Source: Domibacillus sp. PGB-M46 (GTDB taxonomy: Bacteria > Bacillota > Bacilli > Bacillales > Domibacillaceae). From it: a DNA stretch of 64,000 bases. The notes beneath the pieces were generated by a model that searched no databases, was not told where the DNA came from, and worked only from the letters and a program-made list of their open reading frames with translations. This document shows positions 37,791 to 46,635 of the stretch, one piece after another (position 1 is the first letter of the stretch; every line of letters starts with the position of its first letter). A program made the position numbers and the translations under genes. The DNA is taken from NCBI RefSeq assembly GCF_022668875.1, contig NZ_JAKGCR010000003.1, forward strand, positions 124,001 through 188,000. Direction: 5' to 3'.

Positions 37791-38408
37791 ATGGAACCAG
37801 TACGTATCGGTGTTGGAGGGCCAGTTGGTGCCGGCAAAACAATGCTTGTAGAAAAGCTCACACGCGCGATGAACGATGAATTCAGCATGGCCGTTGTAAC
37901 GAATGACATTTATACGAAAGAAGATGCCCAATTTCTTATTAAAAACGGGGTTCTGCCGGAAAATCGTATTATAGGAGTGGAAACCGGAGGCTGTCCGCAC
38001 ACAGCGATTCGGGAAGATGCCTCCATGAACTTTGCAGCCATTGATGAATTAAGAGAGGCACATCCGGATTTGGATATTATTTTTGTAGAAAGCGGGGGAG
38101 ACAACCTGGCTGCCACATTCAGCCCGGAGCTTGTGGACTTTTCGATTTACATTATCGATGTGGCGCAGGGTGAGAAAATTCCGCGTAAGGGCGGCCAGGG
38201 CATGATTAAATCAGATTTGTTTATTATCAATAAAACAGATCTCGCCCCCTATGTAGGAGCCGATTTGGATGTGATGGCGGAAGATACGAAAAAATCACGT
38301 GGAACAGACAAGCCGTTTTTCTTTACGAACTTAAAAGAGGAAACGGGACTTCAAGACGTGGTGAGATGGATTAAAGAAAATGCACTTTTGATGGGGCTGG
38401 AAGCATGA
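37791..38408 (+). CDS. ureG: Urease accessory GTPase UreG
   Basis: A 205-residue SIMIBI GTPase: P-loop [11 protein letters not shown], the metal-binding region [14 protein letters not shown] (Cys-Pro-His), [28 protein letters not shown] 37791 follows AAAGGAG; an in-frame ATG further upstream lies inside ureF and is rejected. Confidence 0.96.
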   Translation: MEPVRIGVGGPVGAGKTMLVEKLTRAMNDEFSMAVVTNDIYTKEDAQFLIKNGVLPENRIIGVETGGCPHTAIREDASMNFAAIDELREAHPDLDIIFVESGGDNLAATFSPELVDFSIYIIDVAQGEKIPRKGGQGMIKSDLFIINKTDLAPYVGADLDVMAEDTKKSRGTDKPFFFTNLKEETGLQDVVRWIKENALLMGLEA

Positions 38409-39220
38409 ACATGACCGGCACGCTGCGGATGAAAGCAGTCTGCCGGGGCGATAAAACGGTGATAGCTGATACGTATTTTGACGGCGCGTTTAAAGTAGCA
38501 CGCCCAATCTACTTTAATGAAAGCGAGCCAACGGTATACAGCCTTCATGTCGGCGGCGGATACTTAGGAGGCGACCGCTATCATACAGAGGTGATTCTCG
38601 AACCGGATGCGAGAATGATATTGACGACGCAGTCTGCCGCAAAAGTATATAAAACACCGCATGAGCCGGTTTTTCAGTCGATGAATGTATCTCTCGCGGC
38701 GGGCAGTGTGTTTATGTATATGCCGGACCCGCTCATTGCGTATGAGCAGGCACGCTTTGAGCAGACAACCACGATCCATATGAAAAAAGGGGCAACGCTG
38801 CTTTACAGCGACAGCATAACGCCGGGCTGGTCTGAGAGCGGCCGGCCGTTTCGCTATGAGTGGATTTGGTCGAAGCTCAAAATATATGAAAATGGCCAGC
38901 TGCAGGTGTATGACCACCTTTTTTTAAAACCGGACCAGCAGCCTTTATTTTCCCTTATGCAAATGGAGGATTGTACACATGTCGGCTCTCTTTTTATCGT
39001 TTCGCCGCTGCTTGAGCCCGGCTGGCAGGAAGAACTGGAGCCGCTTCTGGCGCCGTATAACGATGAAGCGCGAATTGGGTTTTCTACGCTGAAAAATGGC
39101 GGCTGTACTGTACGGATTCTGGCCCGCGCCTCTCATGTCATCGAAGAAATCATTCTGCAGTGCACCAACTGGCTGCGCCGGAAACTGGGCCAGGAGCCGC
39201 TGCAGCTTAGAAAGTATTGA
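38405..39220 (+). CDS. ureD: Urease accessory protein UreD (UreH)
   Basis: A 271-residue beta-rich scaffold of the maturation complex ([78 protein letters not shown]). It overlaps ureG via ATGA and is the last intact gene of the operon. A decayed nickel transporter gene follows immediately. Confidence 0.94.
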   Translation: MNMTGTLRMKAVCRGDKTVIADTYFDGAFKVARPIYFNESEPTVYSLHVGGGYLGGDRYHTEVILEPDARMILTTQSAAKVYKTPHEPVFQSMNVSLAAGSVFMYMPDPLIAYEQARFEQTTTIHMKKGATLLYSDSITPGWSESGRPFRYEWIWSKLKIYENGQLQVYDHLFLKPDQQPLFSLMQMEDCTHVGSLFIVSPLLEPGWQEELEPLLAPYNDEARIGFSTLKNGGCTVRILARASHVIEEIILQCTNWLRRKLGQEPLQLRKY

Positions 39221-39235
39221 AAGAGGGAACCATTT

Positions 39236-39764
39236 ATCATTCAAGCCGGACTTTTATCGATTTTATTGCCTGGATTTGCATTAGAGATTAAGCATGCAGC
39301 AGAGCCGGATCATATTATTGCGGTTTTGACGATTGCAAGCCGGATAAAAAAGCTGTACCGCTCATCATGAACGGGTGTGTTTTGGGGCTTGGGCATACGG
39401 CCACGCTGCTGATCACCGGTGTCACCGCGATCGCACTGGACCGGCAGATTCCTGAGAATCTTACAGCTCTGCTCGAATGTTTTGTCGGAGTCATGCCCGT
39501 TTATTTAGGTGTAAACGGAATGCGTGGAAGCTGGAAGGCGGGCGAAGCAGATTATGAGCATACCCACGAAAAAATCATTTGCGATTGGCGTGGTCCACGG
39601 ACTTGCCGGCATGCTGCTTTTTACAACTCTGCTGAGCCTTCCATTTTTAGTTGCATCATATAAAACGATTCCGCTTTTTTTTAATGCGGATCACGTCATT
39701 AATCAGCGTTTTGTACGGTCTTTCCTACATTATAGAGACGGGTTCAGGATTGATCGCAGGATAA
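39236..39764 (+). pseudogene. Decayed nickel transporter (UreH/NiCoT-like membrane protein)
   Basis: A reading frame can be followed only by skipping lesions. It starts after AGAGGG with an ATC where ATG is expected, then IIQAGLLSILLPGFALEIKH and AAEPDHIIAVLTIASRIKK (the HA-E-PDH nickel motif), an in-frame TGA at 39368, a frameshift near 39390 leading to GLGHTATLLITG and IPENLTALLECFVGVMPVYL, a second frameshift at an A run near 39570 leading to KSFAIGVVHGLAGMLLFTTL, and a last shift before GLSYIIETGSGLIAG. It is therefore inactive. The intact ancestor would have supplied nickel for the urease encoded upstream. Confidence 0.8.
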
Positions 39765-39794
39765 AAAAGCAGCCGGCTTACCGGCTGCTTTTTT
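39763..39794 (+). terminator. Terminator of the ure operon
   Basis: AAAAAAGCAGCCGG / CCGGCTGCTTTTTT with loop CTTA. It overlaps the stop codon of the decayed transporter gene. Confidence 0.95.
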
Positions 39795-39932
39795 CTGCCT
39801 AGAGGCAATACTTCTGTAAAGATGACACCCTCAGTATACAGAAAGGGAGCGCAGCGGAACAACAAGCCGGTTAGATTATCTGACAGAGAAATCGTCCTGC
39901 TGCAAGAGTTCCACTAATCACGTGAGGAGCAT

Positions 39933-40219
39933 ATGGTGAGAAATGTCCGGGCCATTAACAGTGTTGAGGAAGGAGATCGTGTAATTAATACAAGCTGTTG
40001 CCGAGGGAGACTTGATTACAGCCGCAGTTGGCCCGGCGATTTTGCCGCTTATTTCGCGGCTTGTAGCGGAAGGCCTTCGGAAGCGGTAGAAGTGCAAGGG
40101 GAAATTGGGCATAGGGGGACTGAACCCGCGCTGAAAAAGTTTACGCAGCTGGATAAGTCAGACCCGCTTTTGCTGAAGTTATGAAACAATATGAATAGAT
40201 GCGTGAAAAAGGAATTTAA
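39933..40219 (+). pseudogene. mtlD: Remnant of mannitol-1-phosphate 5-dehydrogenase
   Basis: Two fragments remain. VRNVRAINSVEEGDRVI, then after a frameshift AVAEGDLITAAVGPAILP and LISRLVAEGLRKR, match the part of MtlD after the Rossmann start. A second piece, ALKKFTQLDKSDP then FAEVMKQYE and MREKGI with one frameshift and one stop between them, resembles the C-terminal end. The ~250 residues between are missing and the N-terminal FGAGNIGRG is gone. The first fragment is a firm match; the second is likely. Confidence 0.65.
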
Positions 40220-40220
40220 C

Positions 40221-40249
40221 AAGAAGCTGGTTCCACCGGCTTCTTTTTT
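40221..40249 (+). terminator. Terminator after the mtlD remnant
   Basis: AAGAAGCTGGT / ACCGGCTTCTT (one G-U pair) with a 3-base loop and T residues. Its survival fits the idea that a real gene once ended here. Confidence 0.85.
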
Positions 40250-40279
40250 GTGCAACCAGGATCGGAAAATGCTTGGTTT

Positions 40280-40350
40280 GGGCCGGATAAATGAGAAATC
40301 GGGCTACAACAAAGCAGATTCCGGCCTTTTTTGTCGTTTTCCAGCCGGCC
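40280..40350. repeat. GGCCGGA-rich intergenic repeat, copy C
   Basis: It begins GGGCCGGATAAATGAG and ends CCAGCCGGCCC, so the outer GGGCCGG and CCGGCCC arms could pair. Inner CCGGCC and CGGGC elements resemble copies A and B. Confidence 0.5.
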
Positions 40351-40370
40351 CGAAAAAAACGATCGTGCGT

Positions 40371-40399
40371 TTTCAAGCGAGCTGGTTTCATGATATGAT
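40371..40399 (+). promoter_or_regulatory. Possible promoter of the sulP gene
   Basis: TTTCAA and TATGAT separated by 17 bases, 82 bp before the start codon. The -35 box is weak. Confidence 0.4.
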
Positions 40400-40480
40400 A
40401 AAAGAACTTCAAACGGACAGTGACTTCCATGAGAGTTGGGGGTCAAAGAAAATAAATTATTAGAGGTGACGTGTTTTTTT

Positions 40481-41947
40481 ATGTTTACACAACTGAAAAA
40501 AGAATGGTTCGGCAATGTCCGCGGGGATATTTTGTCGGGGATTGTCGTGGCGCTTGCGCTTATTCCAGAAGCGATCGCTTTTTCGATTATTGCAGGAGTA
40601 GATCCGATGGTGGGTCTGTATGCATCATTTTCGATGGCGGTTGTGATTGCCTTTATGGGAGGACGCCCGGCGATGATCTCCGCTGCGACTGGAGCAATGG
40701 CGCTTGTGATGGTCACGCTTGTGAAAGACCATGGGCTTCAGTACTTGTTTGCGGCTACCCTTTTAACGGGGGTGCTGCAGCTGATTTTCGGCTGGCTGAA
40801 AGTTGCACGCTTGATGAAATTTGTGCCGCGTTCGGTGATGGTTGGGTTCGTCAATGCGCTTGCTATTTTAATTTTTACAGCCCAGCTGCCCCACTTTGCA
40901 GGCAGTTCAGTGGTTATGTATGTGTTTGTAGCAGCAACGCTCGCTATTATTTACATCCTTCCGCGCTTCGTTAAAGCTGTTCCTTCTCCGCTTGTTGCCA
41001 TTGTTGTCATGACGATCATTGCGGTAGCAGGCGGCTTCGATTTACGGACAGTCGGTGATCTCGGAAACATTACCCAGTCCCTGCCATCATTTCTCATTCC
41101 GGATGTGCCGTTGAACATGGAGACGTTGTCGATTATTTTCCCGACGGCTTTGGCGCTTTCCATGGTCGGTCTTTTAGAATCGCTGCTTACTGCATCCATT
41201 GTGGATGATATGACGGATACGACAAGCGATAAAAACCGGGAAGCACGCGGACAAGGGATCGCGAACATTGTAACTGGCTTTTTTGGCGGCATGGCGGGCT
41301 GTGCCATGATTGGCCAATCGGTTATTAATGTGAAGTCCGGCGGCCGCGGACGGTTGTCTACCTTTGTGGCAGGAGCGTTTCTGCTGTTTTTAATTATGGT
41401 GCTCGGCGATGTAGTCGTGAAAATTCCGATGGCGGCACTGGTCGGCGTGATGATTATGGTCTCAATCGGCACATTTGACTGGTCATCTCTTAAAGCTTTT
41501 ACGAAAATTCCGATTACCGACAGCGTTGTCATGCTCGTAACGGTCATAACCGTCGTGATCACACATGACTTGTCAAAAGGAGTGTTCGCCGGCATTCTGC
41601 TGAGTGCGATTTTCTTTACGGCAAAAATTTCAAAGGTCGATGTATCCTCTGCCCGCAAGGACGATACACTTTACTACAAAACAGCAGGACAAATTTTTTT
41701 CGCATCCGTTACGGATTTTGTAAATGAATTCGACTATCAGCCGGAAGGAATCAAGAATGTGCATATCGATTTTTCTGAGGCGCACATCTGGGATGATTCT
41801 GGCGTGGCGGCAGTGGATAAAATTGTATTGAAATACCGTAATAACGGCATTAAAGTGATCTTGACAGGCTTAAATGAAGCAAGTTCATCCATGGTAAAAC
41901 GGATGGCTGTTCACGATAAGCAGGATGCAAAGCTGTCTGGCCATTAA
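40481..41947 (+). CDS. SulP family inorganic anion transporter with STAS domain
   Basis: A 488-residue transporter. The SulP signature region near the N-terminus is [20 protein letters not shown], and [20 protein letters not shown] follows; about ten or more hydrophobic segments fill residues 20-390, and a STAS domain closes the protein (about 395-488; [20 protein letters not shown]). The substrate may be sulfate or bicarbonate; sequence alone does not decide. ATG 40481 is preceded by AGAGGTGA at a rather long spacing of 12 bp. A UspA gene follows, a common pairing. Confidence 0.88.
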   Translation: MFTQLKKEWFGNVRGDILSGIVVALALIPEAIAFSIIAGVDPMVGLYASFSMAVVIAFMGGRPAMISAATGAMALVMVTLVKDHGLQYLFAATLLTGVLQLIFGWLKVARLMKFVPRSVMVGFVNALAILIFTAQLPHFAGSSVVMYVFVAATLAIIYILPRFVKAVPSPLVAIVVMTIIAVAGGFDLRTVGDLGNITQSLPSFLIPDVPLNMETLSIIFPTALALSMVGLLESLLTASIVDDMTDTTSDKNREARGQGIANIVTGFFGGMAGCAMIGQSVINVKSGGRGRLSTFVAGAFLLFLIMVLGDVVVKIPMAALVGVMIMVSIGTFDWSSLKAFTKIPITDSVVMLVTVITVVITHDLSKGVFAGILLSAIFFTAKISKVDVSSARKDDTLYYKTAGQIFFASVTDFVNEFDYQPEGIKNVHIDFSEAHIWDDSGVAAVDKIVLKYRNNGIKVILTGLNEASSSMVKRMAVHDKQDAKLSGH

Positions 41948-41957
41948 CCTGTATATG

Positions 41958-41989
41958 AGCGCATTGTGTAAAAGCAGTGCGCTTTTTTT
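41958..41989 (+). terminator. Terminator after the sulP gene
   Basis: AGCGCATTG / CAGTGCGCT (one G-U pair) and seven T. Confidence 0.88.
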
Positions 41990-42007
41990 AAACAAAGGGG
42001 GATGTAA

Positions 42008-42424
42008 ATGAACGGTCCTATTTTACTGGCATCAGACGGGTCAAGCCATGCGCTTCGGGCAGCGGAGGAAGCGATTAAGCTGGCCAAAGTGCTGAACAAA
42101 GAGATTGTGGTTGTATTCGTCGTTGATTTCGATCAATCCAAAAGGGATGTCTTGCACAGTGCGGGCGCTATTGATCTGGAACAAAAGCGAAGAAAACAGC
42201 TTCAAGGTACAGAACAGAAAATAAGAGAAGCAGGTGTTTCATATTCCGTTCAACTGCTTCACGGCATGCCGGGACCGGCAATTGTAGAATACGCGAATAA
42301 GGAAGCGGTTTCCTACGTAGTGCTTGGCAGCCGCGGCTTGAACAGTCTGCAGGAAATGGTGCTTGGCAGTGTCAGCCATAAAGTAGCGAAGCGTGTAAAC
42401 TGCCCTGTATTAATTGTGAAATAA
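42008..42424 (+). CDS. Universal stress protein (UspA family)
   Basis: A 138-residue UspA-fold protein: PILLASDGSSHALRAAEEAI at the N-terminus and the ATP-binding motif GSRGLNSLQEMVLGSVSHKV near the C-terminus (G-2x-G-9x-G-S), so it should bind ATP. AAAGGGGGA precedes the ATG. It probably responds to general stress together with the anion transporter upstream, though a terminator separates them. Confidence 0.92.
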   Translation: MNGPILLASDGSSHALRAAEEAIKLAKVLNKEIVVVFVVDFDQSKRDVLHSAGAIDLEQKRRKQLQGTEQKIREAGVSYSVQLLHGMPGPAIVEYANKEAVSYVVLGSRGLNSLQEMVLGSVSHKVAKRVNCPVLIVK

Positions 42425-42484
42425 TTTAAGCATTTTCTTTTTGAGAATGGCTTTTCTTTATAATAAAGAAAAGGGGGCTTGAGC

Positions 42485-43195
42485 ATGACGTATGAAGAAG
42501 TAATGGAAAAGCTTGAGCAGTTCGGTTCAGATCAAACGAAAAAAGTACTTGCCCGTCACGGAGCCAAAGAACCGTTTTTTGGTGTCAAAGTTGGCGATTT
42601 AAAAAAACATTTTGTCAAGGAAGTAAAAAAAGATCAGCAGCTCGTCTACGATTTGTACGCATCCGGCAATAGCGATGCTATGTATTTAGCGGGTTTGACA
42701 GTGAAGCCGAAAGAAATGACGAAAGAACGGCTGAACGAATGGGTAGAGGGTGCTTACTGGTATATGATCAGTGAATATACAGTCGCACAAGCTGCAGCGG
42801 AATCTCTTTTTGCACTTGAGCTTGCGCAAGAGTGGATGCAGTCGGGTGAAGAAATGATTGCGGCTGCCGGATGGAGCACCTACAGCAATTACCTGTCGAT
42901 TGCTCCAGATGACGATGTAGACAGGGAAGAAGTCCATAAACTGTTGAACAAAGTGGAAAAAAACATTCATACGGAGCAAAACCGCGTTCGGTACGTGATG
43001 AATACCTTTGTAATTTGTGTGGGTGCTTATTATAAGCCGCTTTCAGAGCGGGCTAAGGAAGTGGCAGCATGCATAGGGAGCGTGCATGTTGATGTTGGGG
43101 ATACGGCCTGCAAAGTTCCGCCTGCCACAGCGTATATTCAAAAGATAGAAGAGCGAAATGCCATTGGGAAAAAGAGAAAAACGTGTATTTGTTAA
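42485..43195 (+). CDS. DNA alkylation repair protein, AlkD-like (HEAT repeats)
   Basis: A 236-residue helical protein of the PF08713 type (FGSDQTKKVLARHGAKEPFF, GVKVGDLKKHFVKEVKKDQQL, SGNSDAMYLAGLTVKPKEM). ATG 42485 follows AAAGGGGG; TTG 42479 is too close. AlkD proteins excise alkylated bases without flipping them. Whether the catalytic Trp/Asp set is complete I cannot confirm; the family also includes members of unknown role. A perfect TATAAT lies at 42459-42464. Confidence 0.8.
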   Translation: MTYEEVMEKLEQFGSDQTKKVLARHGAKEPFFGVKVGDLKKHFVKEVKKDQQLVYDLYASGNSDAMYLAGLTVKPKEMTKERLNEWVEGAYWYMISEYTVAQAAAESLFALELAQEWMQSGEEMIAAAGWSTYSNYLSIAPDDDVDREEVHKLLNKVEKNIHTEQNRVRYVMNTFVICVGAYYKPLSERAKEVAACIGSVHVDVGDTACKVPPATAYIQKIEERNAIGKKRKTCIC

Positions 43196-43448
43196 AAAGA
43201 GATTTTCTGTAAGATAATTTGACAGGGAAAAGGATTTTTTTAAAAGCCCATGGTAAGATTTTTACATGTAATCGAACATCTAAACTAAAAAGCGCTTTGC
43301 AAAGACTGGACCCCTGCCAGTACTATTGCAGAGCGCTTTTTACGTGAGATTAAAGCTGGCTGGAGAAATGTTCACTGCTGCATTTCACCAAGGAAAAGGT
43401 GAAAAAGTTTACGTGGTGCCCCATTGCTTGCCTAAATGGACCAAATAA
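43196..43448 (+). other. Intergenic region before the repeat element
   Basis: No gene. It holds TTGACA at 43219-43224, an extended -10-like TGGTAAGAT at 43251-43259, and a large nested hairpin with U-run at 43287-43345. The rest shows nothing I can interpret. Confidence 0.5.
43287..43345 (+). terminator. Large nested hairpin terminator (possible short RNA 3' end)
   Basis: AAAAAGCGCTTTGCA (43287-43301) pairs with TGCAGAGCGCTTTTT (43327-43341) with one mismatch; inside, ACTGG pairs with CCAGT around ACCCCTG. The size and inner stem are unusual for a simple terminator. It may end the alkD-like transcript or a ~80-nt RNA starting near 43266. Confidence 0.7.
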
Positions 43449-43819
43449 AAACAAGTCTCCCGTGTATGAGAGACTCGTTTCAGACTGTAGACAAATTATA
43501 TGGGTGACCGTGCACATGAATAGGGATCGGCGGCGTCCAGGCAGCTCCGCTTTCCATGGGGCAGGCGCTGAGCCCAACTCCGCCTGGCGGCTCCACCGGT
43601 CTCAGCTGCCCGCTTGTCCCATAGGAGTCTACGCTGCCTTCCCGCCGCCAAGTGGCTTGCGACAAGATTGTGTAGAGCTAGTAAGAGGTCGTATCTTTCT
43701 GTTTAAAAAAAAGCAAATGTCTAATCAGTCCTTGCTTGTTGATCTGCAACACCACTTTAAAAGCGAAGCACTTTGTCTACACAATAAAACAAGTCCCTCG
43801 TGTATGAGAGACTTGTTTT
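43449..43819. repeat. Terminator-nested repeat element, copy 1
   Basis: The core (43486-43781, 296 bp) is bounded by the perfect inverted repeat TGTAGACAAA / TTTGTCTACA. Each side carries a 32-nt hairpin of the same sequence (43449-43480 and 43787-43818; 29 of 32 identical; stem AAACAAGTC..GAYTYGTTT type). The core contains a ~120-nt imperfect hairpin (GGCGGCG..AGGCAGC pairing with GCTGCCT..CGCCGCC). It has no convincing reading frame. A shorter second copy lies at 47441-47752. Both are between convergent genes. Confidence 0.75.
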
Positions 43820-43860
43820 ATTTGTCGGGCAAAGCATTCATCTAATAAAAAATACGATTT

Positions 43861-44811
43861 TTATGCTGCTTTTCGGTCTGCTTTTCGGTCTGCCTTTCGC
43901 GCCCAGTAGGTGGCTAAAAGCGGTCCGGAAATATTGTGCCAGAAGCTGAAAATGGCACTTGGCACAGCAGCAAGAGGACTGAAATGAGCGGCTGCAAGAG
44001 CAGCGCCGAGTCCGGAATTTTGCATGCCGACTTCGATTGCCATCGCTTTTCGGTCTTCATATGGCATCTTGAAGAGTTTTCCTGCTAAGTATCCAAGCAA
44101 ATAACCAAGGCCATTATGCAAGATCACAATACCAAAAATAAGCAGTCCGGATTCTACAATTCTTTCTTTACTATTTGATACTACCGCCGCGACAATCAGT
44201 ACAATCGCTACAACAGAAATGAGCGGCAAAATCTCCACACTTTTTTGTACCTGCTTTTTAAAGAACCGCTGCACAATCAAGCCGAGAATAATCGGAATAA
44301 GCACGACCTGCACCACTGACATAAACATGGCAGAAGCGGACACTTCCAGCCATTCGCTCGCTAAAAGATATATAAGCGCCGGCGTTAAAATCGGTGCCAG
44401 CAGTGTGGATACTGATGTAATGGCCACGGATAGAGCGGTGTTTCCTTTTGCCAAAAACGTCATGACGTTAGAAGCAGTTCCCCCCGGGCAGCAGCCTACT
44501 AAAATTACACCGATCGCAATTTCTGGCTCCAGCCGAAGCCCTTTTGCGAGAGCAAAAGCCAAAGATGGCATCACAATAAATTGGGCTAAAACCCCGATGA
44601 TCACTTTTATGGGATGCCGGCCGACTTCTTTAAAGTCTTCTCCTGAAATGGTCATCCCCATCCCGAACATAATCACACCAAGTAAAATAGAAATATAGGG
44701 CGCAATCCATGTGAACTGTGCGGGAAGAAAAAATGCGAATGCCGCAAACAAAAGCACCCAGATAGCGAATGTTTTGCCGGCAAATTGACTAACTTTTACG
44801 AATGTATTCAA
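43861..44811 (-). CDS. Bile acid:sodium symporter family transporter
   Basis: A 316-residue BASS-family membrane protein with about nine to ten hydrophobic segments ([60 protein letters not shown]). [10 protein letters not shown] and [10 protein letters not shown] form the sodium and substrate crossover region. TTG 44811 is chosen because GGAGGTGA lies 7 bp upstream; longer in-frame extensions lack a site. Bacterial members may carry pantoate, pyruvate-like acids or other organic anions; the substrate is unknown. The C-terminus has a repeated RKADRKA tail. Confidence 0.85.
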   Translation of the reverse strand: MNTFVKVSQFAGKTFAIWVLLFAAFAFFLPAQFTWIAPYISILLGVIMFGMGMTISGEDFKEVGRHPIKVIIGVLAQFIVMPSLAFALAKGLRLEPEIAIGVILVGCCPGGTASNVMTFLAKGNTALSVAITSVSTLLAPILTPALIYLLASEWLEVSASAMFMSVVQVVLIPIILGLIVQRFFKKQVQKSVEILPLISVVAIVLIVAAVVSNSKERIVESGLLIFGIVILHNGLGYLLGYLAGKLFKMPYEDRKAMAIEVGMQNSGLGAALAAAHFSPLAAVPSAIFSFWHNISGPLLATYWARKADRKADRKAA

Positions 44812-44970
44812 TTCGTATTCACCTCCGTTATAGTAGAATAGCATAAAATAAGTCGAAATAAAGCATATTTTCTGATTTTTTGAGTTAATTAATTTTTTAC
44901 AATAAGAAAGAACAGCCGTAAAGGCTGTTCTTACTTCTTCAAAAGAAAGGGCCGGCACTCCTTTTATGAA

Positions 44971-45002
44971 AACCGGCTGAATAATGTCCGGTTCCGTTTT
45001 TT
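44971..45002 (+). terminator. Orphan terminator-like hairpin
   Basis: AACCGG / CCGGTT with an 11-base loop, then CCG and six T. No plus-strand gene precedes it. Confidence 0.5.
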
Positions 45003-45148
45003 CTGCTTCGCCCGCTTATATTGTAAATTAATTCACAAATTCCAGCTGCTTTATTATTTATTCTCTTTTACTGCCGAAAGATATAGAATTTGAATGATTT
45101 ATGACATTTTTCACAAAACATTCTTTCACCGTGAAAAGAGAGTAAATT

Positions 45149-45177
45149 CTGAAATGAAAGGGAAAAGCGTGTATAAT
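45149..45177 (+). promoter_or_regulatory. Promoter of the GNAT gene
   Basis: CTGAAA, 17-base spacer, perfect TATAAT; 36 bp before the start codon. Confidence 0.6.
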
Positions 45178-45212
45178 CAGGGATAAAAGAACGATGAAAG
45201 GGGTTTACGGGG

Positions 45213-45668
45213 ATGATTGAGCGGCTGCATCATGGGGAAGAAGCAACAGCAGCGGAAATTCTGGCACTGCAAATACCTGCTTATAAAGTGGAAGCGTCAT
45301 TAATTGGGTATGATGGCATTCCGCATTTAAATGAAACGGTAGAGATGATTAAAAACAGTGATGAAATTTTTATCGGATTTTTAACAGAAGGAGAGCTGTG
45401 TGGTTTTCTTTCTTATAAAGACGAAGATGGGTCGGCCTTTATTCAACGGCTGGTTGTTCACCCGGGACACTTTCATGAAGGGGTTGCTTCAAAGCTCCTG
45501 ACACATTTTCTGCAGGAAGAATCGGCAGGGCGGACGGTTCTTGTTACAACCGGCGCAAAAAATGAGCCTGCACGCAATTTGTATAAGAAATTTGGATTTG
45601 AAGAGCTAGATACGCTGCTGCCGGAGCCGGGTGTAGAACTGGTATTGCTGGAAAAAAAACATCAGTAA
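45213..45668 (+). CDS. GNAT family N-acetyltransferase
   Basis: A 151-residue acetyltransferase. The acetyl-CoA motif A is FIQRLVVHPGHFHEGVASKL (the V-x-P-x-x-x-x-x-G pattern, with HEGVAS in place of the common RxGxG/A), then TTGAKNEPARNLYKKFGF near the end. The acceptor is unknown. GAAAGGGG precedes the ATG. Confidence 0.85.
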   Translation: MIERLHHGEEATAAEILALQIPAYKVEASLIGYDGIPHLNETVEMIKNSDEIFIGFLTEGELCGFLSYKDEDGSAFIQRLVVHPGHFHEGVASKLLTHFLQEESAGRTVLVTTGAKNEPARNLYKKFGFEELDTLLPEPGVELVLLEKKHQ

Positions 45669-45753
45669 ATATTTATTGCTCGTATTTTCACAAGAAAATA
45701 GTGTAGAATAAGTGCTGTATAAAATTTTTAAGATCAGAAAGGCTGGAAGATAG

Positions 45754-46338
45754 ATGTCATTAACAAACCATGGAACGATTCCCGTAGCGGTTTCGGCCCG
45801 CCACATCCACTTATCACAGGAGCACCTTGAAATTTTGTTCGGAAAAGGCCACGAGCTCACAAAGCGCGCGGACTTATCGCAGCCGGGTCAATTCGCGGCG
45901 GAAGAAACGGTAACGATTGCCGGTAAGAAAAGTGAAATTGCACGTGTTCGTGTTCTTGGCCCGTGCCGTCCCGCTACACAAGTGGAAGTGAGCTGGACAG
46001 ATGCCATGAAGCTTGGCGTACGTCCGCCGCTTCGTGAGTCAGGTGATATTAAAGGATCTGAAGCTGTGACGATCACAGGCCCTGCGGGTACAGTGGAGCT
46101 TGAAGAAGGCTTAATCATTGCCCAGGCGCACGTTCATATGACACCAGCAGATGCAGAAAAATACAATGTGGAAAACGGCCAGATCGTGACTGTAGAAATC
46201 GGCGGCGACCGTCCAATCGCGTTCCGCAACGTCGTGATCCGCGTATCTGAAAGCTATGCACTTGAAATGCATATCGATACAGACGAAGCGAATGCCGGGT
46301 TTATCTCTCAAGGCGCTAAAGGCGACATTTGGGCGTAA
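45754..46338 (+). CDS. pduL: Phosphate propanoyltransferase / phosphotransacetylase (PduL)
   Basis: A 194-residue PduL: two tandem beta-barrel domains. Zinc ligands are in VSARHIHLS near residue 15 and AQAHVHMTP near 125; EMHIDTDEANA near 170 is the conserved tail. It interconverts acyl-CoA and acyl-phosphate. There is no N-terminal encapsulation peptide (it starts MSLTNHGTIPVAVSA) and no microcompartment gene nearby, so it should be cytosolic, perhaps acting with an acetate kinase elsewhere. Confidence 0.92.
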   Translation: MSLTNHGTIPVAVSARHIHLSQEHLEILFGKGHELTKRADLSQPGQFAAEETVTIAGKKSEIARVRVLGPCRPATQVEVSWTDAMKLGVRPPLRESGDIKGSEAVTITGPAGTVELEEGLIIAQAHVHMTPADAEKYNVENGQIVTVEIGGDRPIAFRNVVIRVSESYALEMHIDTDEANAGFISQGAKGDIWA

Positions 46339-46346
46339 GCTTACAT

Positions 46347-46387
46347 AAAAAAGGTTTGATCCTCTCCGGGATCAAGCCTTTTTTTGT
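46347..46387 (+). terminator. Terminator after pduL
   Basis: AAAAAAGGTTTGATCC / GGATCAAGCCTTTTTT with one G-U pair. Confidence 0.93.
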
Positions 46388-46635
46388 GCAATCCGTCTTT
46401 ATATAACTTCAGGTTGCTCTGTTCAATCAATAGGGCTTTATAGGGCAGTAAGAGAATGAAGAAAGTATTGCTGCATAAATAGACGAAAACTAAGGCGGGT
46501 CTTCAGTTTACGATTAAAATGTTATAAAAGGGAAGGCAAAAGTTCATACTGATTTTCCAATACAATGGGACGGATACGCTCAAGCGGGCTTACTTCTGCA
46601 CGGAAGCGGGAAAAATAAAAAAAGGAGGTGGATAG
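46388..46635 (+). other. Intergenic region before yihY
   Basis: Nothing convincing apart from AAAGGAGGTGG before the next gene. TTTACG and TTATAA near 46505-46525 are weak promoter candidates. Confidence 0.35.

Larger units (their letters stand above)
44812..45212. other. Divergent intergenic region
   Basis: About 400 bp without a gene. It contains a hairpin at 44908-44932 (AAGAACAGCC / GGCTGTTCTT), a second hairpin with U-run at 44971-45002, and on the plus strand CTGAAA (45149-45154), a 17-base spacer and TATAAT (45172-45177), a promoter for the acetyltransferase gene. The two hairpins without a gene suggest a deleted gene or short transcripts. Confidence 0.5.

Noticed and set aside
39524-39802. 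92-residue frame after the urease operon as a real gene
   Set aside because: Its sequence (SFAIGVVHGLAGMLLFTTL) is the internal part of the decayed nickel transporter and continues other-frame fragments on both sides.
40951-41658. 235-residue minus-strand frame within the sulP gene
   Set aside because: Antisense shadow of a membrane transporter gene; repetitive Thr/Ile composition.
43399-43845. 148-residue open frame across repeat copy 1
   Set aside because: It runs through hairpins and non-coding repeat DNA, has no ribosome binding site, and copy 2 breaks the frame by deletions that are not multiples of three.
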